Position numbers and translations under genes: made by a program
Shown: positions 1-7,692 of the stretch, piece by piece
Numbering within the stretch: the first letter of the stretch is position 1
Layout of the letters: each line of letters opens with the position of its first letter
Origin: CAZDBA01 sp964503615
GTDB taxonomy: Bacteria > Planctomycetota > Planctomycetia > Pirellulales > Pirellulaceae
DNA length: 35,114 nt
Assembly (NCBI GenBank): GCA_964503615.1
Contig: CAZDBA010000031.1
Location: 1-35,114, forward strand
Reading direction: 5' to 3'
Notes under the pieces: generated by a model
Database searches by the model: none
The model's input: the letters and a program-made list of their open reading frames with translations, nothing else
What the model was told of the DNA's origin: nothing

Positions 1-111
1 AGGTGGTTTGTTTTTTGCAACGAGTTGGAAAAGCTGAATCCTTTGATCACGATAGGTTGTCACGTTCGTAGCATGTCAAGAAACGGACTTTGCATCGATT
101 ATTTCGGTTGA

Positions 112-171
112 ATCAGACCGGTTTGCGTTATTTCACTTGACATCAGACCGGTTTGCGTTATTTCACTTGAC
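112..171. repeat. Perfect 30-bp tandem duplication
   Basis: Positions 112-141 and 142-171 are identical and abut directly; each unit begins ATCAGACCGG and ends TTCACTTGAC. There are only two copies and no spacer, so this is not CRISPR. It lies about 185 bases upstream of the first gene and could be a duplicated regulatory site or a recent slippage duplication. The rest of the stretch from 1 to 356 shows no gene or hairpin that I can support. Confidence 0.9.
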
Positions 172-356
172 ACTTCTCTCACTGAGATTTTAATGAACAC
201 TCGCCACCAACATTCCCTTGAAGGTGGAGAAAAGATATCTCGCGTCCATTCGGCATAGCGATATCAAAATTGTCCTCGTAGCACATACCTACATTCCTCG
301 ATCACTCTCGACCACTAAGTAGAGTAGTGATCTATGCCCCAGAAATCTGTTCGAAC

Positions 357-1748
357 ATGAATGTCAAAACCCAAAATCCCAGTCAAGAATTTGCCGAAGA
401 CTTTAAGGATCGTATCAACCCTGACTTAATGAACCGATTGCTCTATCGGTCTGTCCCTGTGCTAAAGCACACTGGGTGGAAAATTACCAAGGTTGGAATG
501 GGAATGGCGGAGACGCTTCTTCCGCTCAATGCCAAAACGACGAATCAACATGGTACTCACCAGGCTGCATTGATTTCACTATCCGCTGACTATACGGGTG
601 GTATGGCTTTGACGTCGTTATTGACCGGCGTGCCTCTGTCGGGAATTCACAAGTGTATTCCCGAAGATGCCGTCTCGTTGTGGTTGGCATCTATGAATGT
701 AAAGTACATCAACCCAAGCACAGGGCACTTGAAAGGTTTTTGCAAAATCGACCCCAAAACGGCTGACAAGATTCGTTCTCGCTATTTTCAAGGCAAGCGG
801 GTTCTCGTTACTTTGCCGATGGAGTTTACCTCCAATGGTCAAAAGATTGCTGAGGCAGAGTTGAAGTATTTTGCTCAGCCCACGATTCAACTGCTTTCAT
901 CTGATCGTCCTTCTCCCTTGTTCAATCAAAAAATCAAAGCTTCCGCGCGGATGATCGCAGGTGTTCGAGCGACAAAAGATCCCGAAGCGATAATCCGTGT
1001 GGATTGCCCACATGCGGAACGGGCCGCGGGCCCTCACGGCGAAATCCTTGCCAAACGATTACGTTCAGCATTGCCCCAATTGCCTGATATGGTTTTGGCG
1101 AGAACACGGCACTTGGACCAGACTATCGAAAAAATGGAAGGAGTTGAGCAAATCGTCATGCTCGGAGCTGGTCTGGATATGCGACCGTTTCGTATTTCTA
1201 AACAGAGACCAGATATCAAGTTTTTCGAAGTAGACCTGCCTCCAATGGTCGAAGAGCGTTCTCGTGTTATCGAAGAAATGTCGGACGATCCGCAAGTTTT
1301 CGAAACGTGCCGGTATTCCATTTCAGCCGATTTTTTGAAAGACGATGTTGCCGAAGAGATTCTCAAGCAATCGCCGTTTAATTCGAAGAAGAAGACTTTG
1401 TTCACCTATGAAGGTTGCTCGATGTACTTCGATCTTGAGCAGAACAAAAAGGTCTTGAGCGGAGTTTGCAAGCTGGCTCAGCATCCCGAGTCTCAATTCT
1501 GGTGTGACTTTGTGACCAGTTCCGTTGTCAACGGCGAGACCGATTCACCGGAAGTCGTAGAGTTCCTTAAGCGAATGGACAACATGGGTGAGGCTTTCGT
1601 GTTTGGGATCGATAACCCAAGCGAGCTTTTGGAGTCGATCGGATGTGAGTCGGCGGAAACGACTTCTTGCCGCGAATTTTTAGGTACCGATAAAGATATC
1701 TTCAACGTCTATCAGTTTTGCGTTGGCTACGTCGGCGATGGACACTAG
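357..1748 (+). CDS. Hotdog (DUF4442-like) / LCM-family methyltransferase fusion
   Basis: Two-domain protein of 463 residues. Residues about 20-190 look like a PaaI/DUF4442-type hotdog fold: an N-Q-H-G-T segment, then A..S.SADYTGG, then the strand NVKYINPSTG, as in acyl-thioesterase relatives. From about residue 200 to the end it resembles the leucine carboxyl methyltransferase (LCM/PPM1) family of SAM-dependent O-methyltransferases: the SAM loop VMLGAGLDMRP at 267-277, the acidic strand FFEVDLPPMVEER from 289, and TYEGCSMYF from 350 matching the family E-G-x-x-Y region. The substrate is not evident; methylation of a carboxylate, perhaps coupled to an acyl substrate held by the hotdog domain, is inference. 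An upstream in-frame GTG at 327 would add ten unconserved-looking residues; neither start has a strong ribosome site, so the ATG was chosen. The next gene is an aminotransferase, 160 bases downstream on the same strand. Confidence 0.8.
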   Translation: MNVKTQNPSQEFAEDFKDRINPDLMNRLLYRSVPVLKHTGWKITKVGMGMAETLLPLNAKTTNQHGTHQAALISLSADYTGGMALTSLLTGVPLSGIHKCIPEDAVSLWLASMNVKYINPSTGHLKGFCKIDPKTADKIRSRYFQGKRVLVTLPMEFTSNGQKIAEAELKYFAQPTIQLLSSDRPSPLFNQKIKASARMIAGVRATKDPEAIIRVDCPHAERAAGPHGEILAKRLRSALPQLPDMVLARTRHLDQTIEKMEGVEQIVMLGAGLDMRPFRISKQRPDIKFFEVDLPPMVEERSRVIEEMSDDPQVFETCRYSISADFLKDDVAEEILKQSPFNSKKKTLFTYEGCSMYFDLEQNKKVLSGVCKLAQHPESQFWCDFVTSSVVNGETDSPEVVEFLKRMDNMGEAFVFGIDNPSELLESIGCESAETTSCREFLGTDKDIFNVYQFCVGYVGDGH

Positions 1749-1908
1749 ATCGCGTGCACCTTGGAAAATAGAATGTGAATTTCCAGCGGCGGCGTTTGGT
1801 GCTCGCAAGTAAGTCGCATTCCGCCTACGATTAGGGAATACTCAGAGCCAGCTGCACTGGTTGTCAGGTATTCCCTTTAATTTTTGGCCAACGGATTCCG
1901 GAGTTCAG

Positions 1909-3075
1909 GTGTCGAACCGAAAACTTGCAATCGAAGGCGGTTCTCCAGCCTTTTCAGCCGGTCCGCCCGAATGGCCGCTGGCCAACGAAGCGATCGTGTC
2001 AGCCGTAAATGATGCGCTACGTTCGGGTGATTGGGGGAAATACGATTCGGCTATCACCGCAGAATTAATCGAAAGTCTGAAAACGGTTTTCGCGGTCGAG
2101 CATGTCCAGCTTTGTTCCAGCGGGACGATTGCTGTCGAGCTTACTCTCCGAGGTGCGGGTGTGAAAGCGGGAGACGAAGTGATCATGGCCGCCTATGATT
2201 TCCCCGGCAACTTTCGCGCGGTTGAAGCGATTGGAGCTCGCCCGGTTTTGATCGACCTGGTGTCCGATTCGAATTGGCTGTTGAACTTGGAACAGGTCGC
2301 CAATGCCAATAGCGATTCGGCTCGTGCGCTACTGGTGTCGCATCTGCATGGTTGTGTTGTGGATATGAAAGCGGCTCGCGAGGTTGCCGAGCAAAACGCA
2401 TTGATCTTGGTCGAAGATGCCTGCCAATCACCCGGCGGAACGATCGAGGGTACGCCAATCGGAGCTTGGGGCCACGTAGCGGCGCTCAGCTTTGGCGGAA
2501 GTAAATTACTATCCGCGGGGCGAGGTGGAGCGATTCTGACCAACGACGAAACGATGTTGCAACGCGCGCGAATTTTCGCAAACCGCGGCAACGACGCGTT
2601 TCCGTTGAGCCAGTTACAGGCGGCAGTACTGGTTCCGCAATTGGTGGAACTGCAAGCTTTGACAATGACGCGCCATAGCGCAGTGCAAACCTTGATGCGA
2701 ACATTGAAGGGGCTTGACGAAAACGCTCCCTCTGGAGGCCAAGTCCCATCTCTGTCAAGCAATTCCCCTTTCCTGCCGGAAAACGCGGTTCCTGCATTTT
2801 ACAAGTTCGCTTTGTCGGTCGATCCCTCGATTCGTGATCAATTTATCTGTGGTTGTGTCGCTGAAGGGATTGCGATCGGTGAGGGCTTTCGCGGCTTTGC
2901 CAACCGCTCGCAAAAACGATGTCGGAAGCCAGTTCCGCTTCCGCACAGTATCGCTGCAGCAAAACAGACGGTGCTGATAAACCATCCCATCCTGCTACAA
3001 TCTACGGAGCAGATCGAAAAATTAGGTGAAGTACTGCATGGCGTTCATGAGTACGTTCACCGGCATTTAGGTTAG
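1909..3075 (+). CDS. DegT/DnrJ/EryC1/StrS family aminotransferase
   Basis: PLP-dependent aminotransferase fold of about 388 residues, the family that makes amino-sugars and related amino compounds on nucleotide-activated or cyclitol substrates. Visible hallmarks are the phosphate-binding SSGTIAVE at 70-77, the pyridine-nitrogen aspartate in VEDACQSPGG (D170), and the Schiff-base lysine in SFGGSKLLSAGRGG (K199) followed by the Gly-rich loop. The C-terminal small domain ends close to the family's usual length. I chose the GTG at 1909 because GGAG lies five bases upstream and the conserved N-terminal 'NRKLAIEGGSPAF' start follows; a TTG at 1861 would add 16 residues with no ribosome site. It may share a transcript with the hotdog-methyltransferase gene. 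A hairpin element follows its stop immediately. The specific substrate cannot be told from sequence. Confidence 0.88.
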   Translation: MSNRKLAIEGGSPAFSAGPPEWPLANEAIVSAVNDALRSGDWGKYDSAITAELIESLKTVFAVEHVQLCSSGTIAVELTLRGAGVKAGDEVIMAAYDFPGNFRAVEAIGARPVLIDLVSDSNWLLNLEQVANANSDSARALLVSHLHGCVVDMKAAREVAEQNALILVEDACQSPGGTIEGTPIGAWGHVAALSFGGSKLLSAGRGGAILTNDETMLQRARIFANRGNDAFPLSQLQAAVLVPQLVELQALTMTRHSAVQTLMRTLKGLDENAPSGGQVPSLSSNSPFLPENAVPAFYKFALSVDPSIRDQFICGCVAEGIAIGEGFRGFANRSQKRCRKPVPLPHSIAAAKQTVLINHPILLQSTEQIEKLGEVLHGVHEYVHRHLG

Positions 3076-3089
3076 ACGCGTAAGCGTCT
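3074..3089. terminator. Short hairpin at the aminotransferase stop
   Basis: AGACGC-GTAA-GCGTCT is a perfect six-base-pair stem with a GNRA-type loop that overlaps the last two bases of the TAG stop. It is followed by TTAAA rather than a T-run, so it may be a weak terminator or part of the adjacent repeat element. Confidence 0.35.
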
Positions 3090-3093
3090 TAAA

Positions 3094-3158
3094 TGGAAAC
3101 CCGTGGCGTTAGCGAGGACGAAGGCAATCTAATTCCTCGCTAACGCCTCGGGTTTCCA
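3094..3158. repeat. REP-like element: near-perfect 25-bp inverted repeat
   Basis: The left arm (3094-3118, TGGAAACCC...GCGAGGA) and right arm (3134-3158) are reverse complements at 24 of 25 positions, separated by a 15-base loop. The core GCGTTAGCGAGG is typical of intergenic palindromes scattered through Rhodopirellula-like genomes (recollection, not a search). It lies between two genes on the same strand and could act on mRNA 3' ends. It is probably a non-autonomous REP-type element; no transposase is present in the window. Confidence 0.8.
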
Positions 3159-3199
3159 ATAAACTTTAAATTTGATAATCCAGAGGAGTGGTTTCGAGG

Positions 3200-3916
3200 A
3201 TGAAATCCAACAAGACGGTACAGATTTTTTTATTGCTGTTGGCGTTGGGCTTGCCGACTCTGATCACTTGGATCTACTTCATTGTCAACAAAGACTCTTC
3301 CGCAGTTGTTCAGCAAACAGCATATGGCATCGGCAAGGTTGCTCAGTTTCTACTCCCGATTATCGTTGTTTGGTTGGCGGTAGATCAGCGATTCGGATTT
3401 CATTGGCCGCGAAAGGAAGGAATGTTGATCGGCATTCTTTTTGGGTTGGCCACAGTTGTGTTGATGCTTGGGTTTTATCACTGGCGGATCGCTGAATTGC
3501 CGATGCTGGCTCCGCTAAGGGAAAAGATAATAGACAAAGTCAACGGGTTTGGAGTTGATCAGGCTTGGAAGTTCCTCCTGATGGGGATCTGGTATTCCGT
3601 ATTCCATTCGCTGTTCGAAGAGTACTACTGGCGCTGGTTCGTTTTCCCGCAATGCAAAAAACATATGTCACTTTGGTGGGCGATTGTGGTGTCCAGCTTG
3701 GGTTTTATGTCTCACCACGTTTTGGTCTTAGGGATCTATCTGGGCTGGCAAACCGTTTTTACGTATCAAGTCTCCTTGTGCATTGCGTTCGGTGGAGCAG
3801 TCTGGGCATGGCTTTATCATCGGACACAGTCGCTCTACCCAGCTTGGCTGAGCCACGGAATTATTGATGCGGGCATCTTTTGGATTGCGTATCAGATGGT
3901 TAAAGACTCGCTTTGA
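3200..3916 (+). CDS. CPBP family intramembrane metalloprotease (CAAX protease/Abi)
   Basis: Multi-pass membrane protein of 238 residues with the three motifs of the CPBP (CAAX protease and bacteriocin-processing, formerly Abi) family. They are EEYYWRW with the catalytic Glu pair at 140-141 and Arg 145, SHH at 171-173 supplying the second metal ligand, and HGIIDA at 219-224. About seven hydrophobic segments can be traced, the first at residues 8-28. Members are integral-membrane glutamic/metallo proteases, some processing prenylated or bacteriocin-like peptides; the substrate here is unknown. An AGAGGAG site at 3182-3188 lies 11 bases before the ATG at 3200; a GTG at 3188 would overlap that site, so the ATG is preferred. 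It follows the REP-like hairpin and precedes trkA by about 100 bases. No bacteriocin gene is adjacent. Confidence 0.85.
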   Translation: MKSNKTVQIFLLLLALGLPTLITWIYFIVNKDSSAVVQQTAYGIGKVAQFLLPIIVVWLAVDQRFGFHWPRKEGMLIGILFGLATVVLMLGFYHWRIAELPMLAPLREKIIDKVNGFGVDQAWKFLLMGIWYSVFHSLFEEYYWRWFVFPQCKKHMSLWWAIVVSSLGFMSHHVLVLGIYLGWQTVFTYQVSLCIAFGGAVWAWLYHRTQSLYPAWLSHGIIDAGIFWIAYQMVKDSL

Positions 3917-4016
3917 TTTGGAGTAGCGTGCTGCCAAAGTAGGCTGGTAAAATTTGCCTTGAACCGATCGCAAACAGGCCGATCTGTTTTTCAGCCTCAA
4001 AAAGAATCGAAGCTTT

Positions 4017-5357
4017 ATGAACATTGTTGTCCTTGGTGCCGGTCGAGTCGGTGCGTCTATTGCTGCCCTACTCAGCGAGCACGAACACAATGTAACGGTT
4101 GTCGATCACGACCCCGCTCTGACCAGTAAATTGAATGACGAGTTGGACGTGGCTGTGGTGACTGGCAACGCGGCGCAGTCCAGCGTGCTTTTTCAGGCGG
4201 GAGCACAATCAGCCGACGTCTGTTTGGCGATGACTGGAAGTGACGAAGTTAATATTCTCGCTGCCAGCATGGCAAAAGCGATGGGCGTTAGGCGAACGAT
4301 TGCCAGAATCTACGCACCGGTATTTCGCGACCTAAGCACGTTTGACTACGCCCGGCATTTTGGCATCGATCGAATCCTCAGCCTTGAACAACTGACGGCC
4401 GTTGAGCTGGCTCGTTCGATTCGCGATCCCAGCGCGGTGATGGTCGAGCAGTTTTCTCGCGGTGCGTTGGATGGGCAGCAACATACGATCGAAAGCGATT
4501 CGAAGCTTACGAATCGGCCGCTGAAAGAAATTCGCTTGCCCGCCGAAATTCGGATCGGCACGATCGAACGCGACAATCGAATGTGGATCGCGACAGGTGA
4601 GGATCAGTTGCAAATCGACGATACGGTCACGGTGTTCTTTTTGCCCGAACAGCTGAAATCAGTTCAGAAAATGTTCAAGATCTCTGCTGGTCAAAAAAAG
4701 CGGATCGTGATTGGTGGCGGTGGGGAAACAGGCTTTCACCTGGCTCGGACTTTGGAACGCGAAAAATTCAGCGTGATGGTGTTTGAAAAAGATCCCCTCC
4801 GGTGTGAAAATTTGGTTTCCAATCTTGATAAAACCGTGGTCGTCAACGCAGACGCTTCCAACCGTGAGGACTTGTTGGAGCACAGAGTTCACAACGCTGA
4901 TTTCTTCGTGGGATGTACGGGCGAAGATGACACCAACATGATGCAATGTGTCGAAGCGAAAGAGCTAGGCGTTCAGCGGATTCTGGCCGTGATCGGAAAA
5001 CAGGATTATGTGACGCTTGCCGAAAAGCTTGGGATCGATCTTGCGGTCAGTCAGCGGAATGTAATCGCTCGTCATATTATGGCTTTTCTGACCGAAGGCG
5101 CTGAGATCTCTCGCACCAAACTGCCCGGCGGTTTGATCAACGTGATCGAGTTAGAGGTGCTTGCTGGTGCACCCATTACGAACGCAATTCTCGCGGAGAC
5201 CGATCTTCCCGCGCGTTGTTTGCTGGTCGCGGTTATGCAGCAAGACGTAATCCGCTTGCCCGGCGGCAATACAAGGCTGCAAGCAGGCGATGTCGCGGTG
5301 CTGTTGGTTGAGGAAGACGTAACAGAAAAAGCGCTGTCCTATTTTCATCCGACTTAA
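4017..5357 (+). CDS. trkA: Trk system potassium uptake protein TrkA
   Basis: Cytoplasmic NAD(H)-binding regulatory subunit of the Trk K+ uptake system, 446 residues, close to the 458 of the E. coli protein. It has the duplicated RCK architecture. The first Rossmann domain opens with VVLGAGRVG and ends its second strand in VVDHD. A TrkA-C domain follows around 145-220 (LPAEIRIGTIERDN). The second Rossmann domain has VIGGGGETG at 231-239 and FEKD, and a final TrkA-C domain begins near 370 and ends VAVLLVEED. The start is the ATG directly before MNIVVLGAG. No trkH/trkG channel gene lies in the window, so its partner is elsewhere. The DMT transporter begins 20 bases after its stop, suggesting a shared transcript. 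Confidence 0.94.
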   Translation: MNIVVLGAGRVGASIAALLSEHEHNVTVVDHDPALTSKLNDELDVAVVTGNAAQSSVLFQAGAQSADVCLAMTGSDEVNILAASMAKAMGVRRTIARIYAPVFRDLSTFDYARHFGIDRILSLEQLTAVELARSIRDPSAVMVEQFSRGALDGQQHTIESDSKLTNRPLKEIRLPAEIRIGTIERDNRMWIATGEDQLQIDDTVTVFFLPEQLKSVQKMFKISAGQKKRIVIGGGGETGFHLARTLEREKFSVMVFEKDPLRCENLVSNLDKTVVVNADASNREDLLEHRVHNADFFVGCTGEDDTNMMQCVEAKELGVQRILAVIGKQDYVTLAEKLGIDLAVSQRNVIARHIMAFLTEGAEISRTKLPGGLINVIELEVLAGAPITNAILAETDLPARCLLVAVMQQDVIRLPGGNTRLQAGDVAVLLVEEDVTEKALSYFHPT

Positions 5358-5377
5358 CTGGATAACAAGGCACTTTT

Positions 5378-6364
5378 TTGACTTCCCAACACAACCACGA
5401 ATCCGAGCTGCCCAAGACGACTCAGTTGGCGCACAACTTGACCGCTGGTGCGATTCTTGTTTTGGGCGCGGTTTTGTTCTCGACCAAAGCGATCATGGTC
5501 AAGCTTGTACTGCAGTACGATGTTGACCCAGTCTCACTACTGTTGATTCGACTTTTTTTCGCACTTCCGGCTTACGTTGCAATACTGGTCTTTTGTAAGT
5601 GGAAGCAACGAAGATTAGATCCCCGTGTTGGGGATGACTCGGACGGTTCGAATGACCTGCGTCTTCGTGATCACTTGCTGAAAATCATTTTGCTCGGGTT
5701 CGTTGGGTACTATTTGGCCAGCTATTTTGACTTCGTCGGTCTCACCTTTATCACCGCCAGTCTGGAACGGGTGATCCTTTACGCCTATCCGACGATCGTT
5801 CTTTTGATTTCAGTAATCGTGTTCAAAAAGAGAATCAACGTTCACCAAATTATCGCTGTGGTTCTTTGTTACGCGGGAATCTTTGTGTCCGTTTGGTTCC
5901 AGCAGTCAGATGGGCCGAGCGATAACCTTTCTCTGGGTGTGACCTTGATCTTTCTCTCGGCGCTGACCTACGCGATTTACCTGGTGGGCTCAGGGCAACT
6001 GATACCTAAATTGGGAGTGTGGGTGTTTACCTCATCCGCAATGATCGTCTCTGCGGTTTGCGTTGCTATTCATTTTCTCGTTGCCAATGGAGACGTGAAT
6101 ATTTTTGGATATAGATGGCAAGTCTACGGATACGGAGTGGCGATGGCTATTTTCGCTACAGTGATACCTTCGTTTCTAATTTCTGAAGGTATCAAACGGA
6201 TCGGTGCTTCGAATGCAGCGATTATTGGTGGTGTCGGGCCTGTTTCGACGATCGTTTTGGCTTCGATATTTTTAGGCGAGCAATTTACAGTGCCGCAGAT
6301 GATTGGAACCGCGATGGTGATTATTGGCGTGATCTATATTTCGGTAAATATGAAAAAGTCGTGA
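5378..6364 (+). CDS. DMT superfamily (EamA-type) transporter
   Basis: Inner-membrane permease of 328 residues with ten predicted hydrophobic helices in two EamA repeats. The first spans roughly residues 23-175, with the family-typical LLIRLFFALPAYV and LERVILYAYPTIV segments. The second spans roughly 185-325, with IGASNAAIIGGVGPVST and a final GTAMVIIGVIYISV helix. A soluble stretch at about 70-95 is unusually charged (RVGDDSDGSND). Members export or import metabolites such as amino acids; the substrate is unknown. The TTG start is accepted because AAGG lies nine bases upstream and the next methionine falls inside the first helix. It sits 20 bases after trkA and is convergent, 14 bases apart, with the acyltransferase gene. 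Confidence 0.86.
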   Translation: MTSQHNHESELPKTTQLAHNLTAGAILVLGAVLFSTKAIMVKLVLQYDVDPVSLLLIRLFFALPAYVAILVFCKWKQRRLDPRVGDDSDGSNDLRLRDHLLKIILLGFVGYYLASYFDFVGLTFITASLERVILYAYPTIVLLISVIVFKKRINVHQIIAVVLCYAGIFVSVWFQQSDGPSDNLSLGVTLIFLSALTYAIYLVGSGQLIPKLGVWVFTSSAMIVSAVCVAIHFLVANGDVNIFGYRWQVYGYGVAMAIFATVIPSFLISEGIKRIGASNAAIIGGVGPVSTIVLASIFLGEQFTVPQMIGTAMVIIGVIYISVNMKKS

Positions 6365-6378
6365 GACGCGTCGGCTGA

Positions 6379-7311
6379 TCACGCAGCAGCCGCTCTTTGC
6401 TTTTTCGTACGACGAACAGGTTTCTCTTTCCAGCGCCGGTGTACCCACCAGAACTGGTCGGGGTCTTCGCGGATCACTTCAGCCATTCTGTCGTTGTACC
6501 ACTGAGTCAACGCTTTCACGTCGTTCAGCTCTTCAGGCATCGTCATCGGATCAGCAACTCCAGGAGAGCCGATTTCGAAATGGAGTGGTTTGTCGGTGTG
6601 TCGACAATAGCTAACCATCATCGGGGCGCGGCCATTGAGCGTAAACAACGCAACCGCTTTGTGGCATGAGGCGGGGCGTCCCAGAAAATCGACCCAGCAA
6701 CCTTTGGTTCCTGCGTGTTGGTCGCCAAGCAAGGTTAAAATGGCTCCACTCTCCAAAACCTTTTGCACCATCGGAGCACTGCCTTCTTTCGGCAGCAGGA
6801 ACTGGCCGTTCCACTCGCGGAAGTTGTTTACAAAGTCGTTCAGGTAGTCGTTGTCCAACTTGCGAGCGATCGTGTAACTGGGCATGCCTAGCAAACCGGT
6901 AACGTAACCGGCCATCTCAAAATTTCCGTAATGTCCTGAGACGGCGACGAGGGGCCGGTAGTCGATCAGGTAACTGGTCATTAGAACCTTGTCTCGAATG
7001 TAAACGTGCTTTCGCCAATTCGAGTCATGAATCTTGCGTGGTGCATGGGCCAGTTCACAACCCATCATCAGCAAGTGGTACCACATGTTCCTGGTTGCCT
7101 CCTCGATCCGCTCGGGAGTGTATTCGGGATAGACCGCGGTCAGATTGCCATGGATTACCTTACGGCGAAATTTAAAGACGTCCGCCAGCAGCCAAGCCAT
7201 GAATCTGCAAAAGCGAACACATTGGCGGAGCGTTAGAACTTGCAACGTCGCGATCAGCAATTGCAAGCAAACGCTCTCAAACATCCATCGCACTTTTTTA
7301 GGGATCTTCAT
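6379..7311 (-). CDS. LpxL/HtrB-like lysophospholipid / lipid A acyltransferase
   Basis: Membrane-associated acyltransferase of the LpxL/HtrB (LPLAT) family, 310 residues from the chosen start. Members transfer a secondary acyl chain to lipid A precursors or related glycolipids at the cytoplasmic face. The catalytic H-x4-E motif is visible as SGHYGNFE (His 127, Glu 132), followed by the substrate-pocket features LGDQHAG and a C-terminal DPDQFWWVHRRWKE, the hallmark FYQWEYKRFK-like end of this family. One N-terminal hydrophobic segment lies near residues 12-35. The ATG at 7311 places the protein start just before that segment; an in-frame TTG at 7386 would add 25 low-complexity residues. It is convergent with the DMT transporter. 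Which lipid it modifies in a planctomycete envelope is not evident. Confidence 0.87.
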   Translation of the reverse strand: MKIPKKVRWMFESVCLQLLIATLQVLTLRQCVRFCRFMAWLLADVFKFRRKVIHGNLTAVYPEYTPERIEEATRNMWYHLLMMGCELAHAPRKIHDSNWRKHVYIRDKVLMTSYLIDYRPLVAVSGHYGNFEMAGYVTGLLGMPSYTIARKLDNDYLNDFVNNFREWNGQFLLPKEGSAPMVQKVLESGAILTLLGDQHAGTKGCWVDFLGRPASCHKAVALFTLNGRAPMMVSYCRHTDKPLHFEIGSPGVADPMTMPEELNDVKALTQWYNDRMAEVIREDPDQFWWVHRRWKEKPVRRTKKQRAAAA

Positions 7312-7438
7312 GCCGTCGATTCCATTCGATTTGCAAGAGCCAATAAGACCTGAACCCAATTTTGGCATTGTTGTTCGATTCGACAAAGATCAATTTGCGT
7401 CGCTTTTCTTTAGTTCTGCACCGTTCTAGATTGAATAT

Positions 7439-7672
7439 CTAAGCTATTGGCATGAGATCGAGCGCAATCCCGTCTTGCGATTGGCATTTCGCACGTCCGT
7501 ACTTGAATTCGCGCTCAAACTTCCATACTTTATCCCGCACGACCAACGGTTTTCGGTCAGAGCAATAGAAAACCAAACCCAGATTCATTGATTGCACGTA
7601 GTGGGATTCGCCAGAATTCCTTTTGCCTGAGATAAATTCCGCAAACCCTCGCTCTTGATTTAAGAGCCCCAT
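7439..7672 (-). CDS. Doubtful small ORF, 77 residues
   Basis: I do not recognise this product. The frame runs ATG to TAG without interruption, has balanced codon use and a charged C-terminal half (KVWKFEREFKYGRAKCQ) that reads like a small soluble protein. An AGGAGG sequence lies upstream on this strand, but 13 bases from the ATG, which is long, and the same bases contain the GGAG used by the divergent ROK kinase gene at 7693. It sits upstream of the acyltransferase on the same strand. Without homologues it remains uncertain; if it is not a gene, the stretch 7312-7692 holds only promoters that I cannot define. Confidence 0.3.
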   Translation of the reverse strand: MGLLNQERGFAEFISGKRNSGESHYVQSMNLGLVFYCSDRKPLVVRDKVWKFEREFKYGRAKCQSQDGIALDLMPIA

Positions 7673-7692
7673 TTTCTAAACGGAGCCTCCTG

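Noticed and set aside
112..171. Possible CRISPR array
   Set aside because: Two abutting 30-base copies without spacers and no cas genes.
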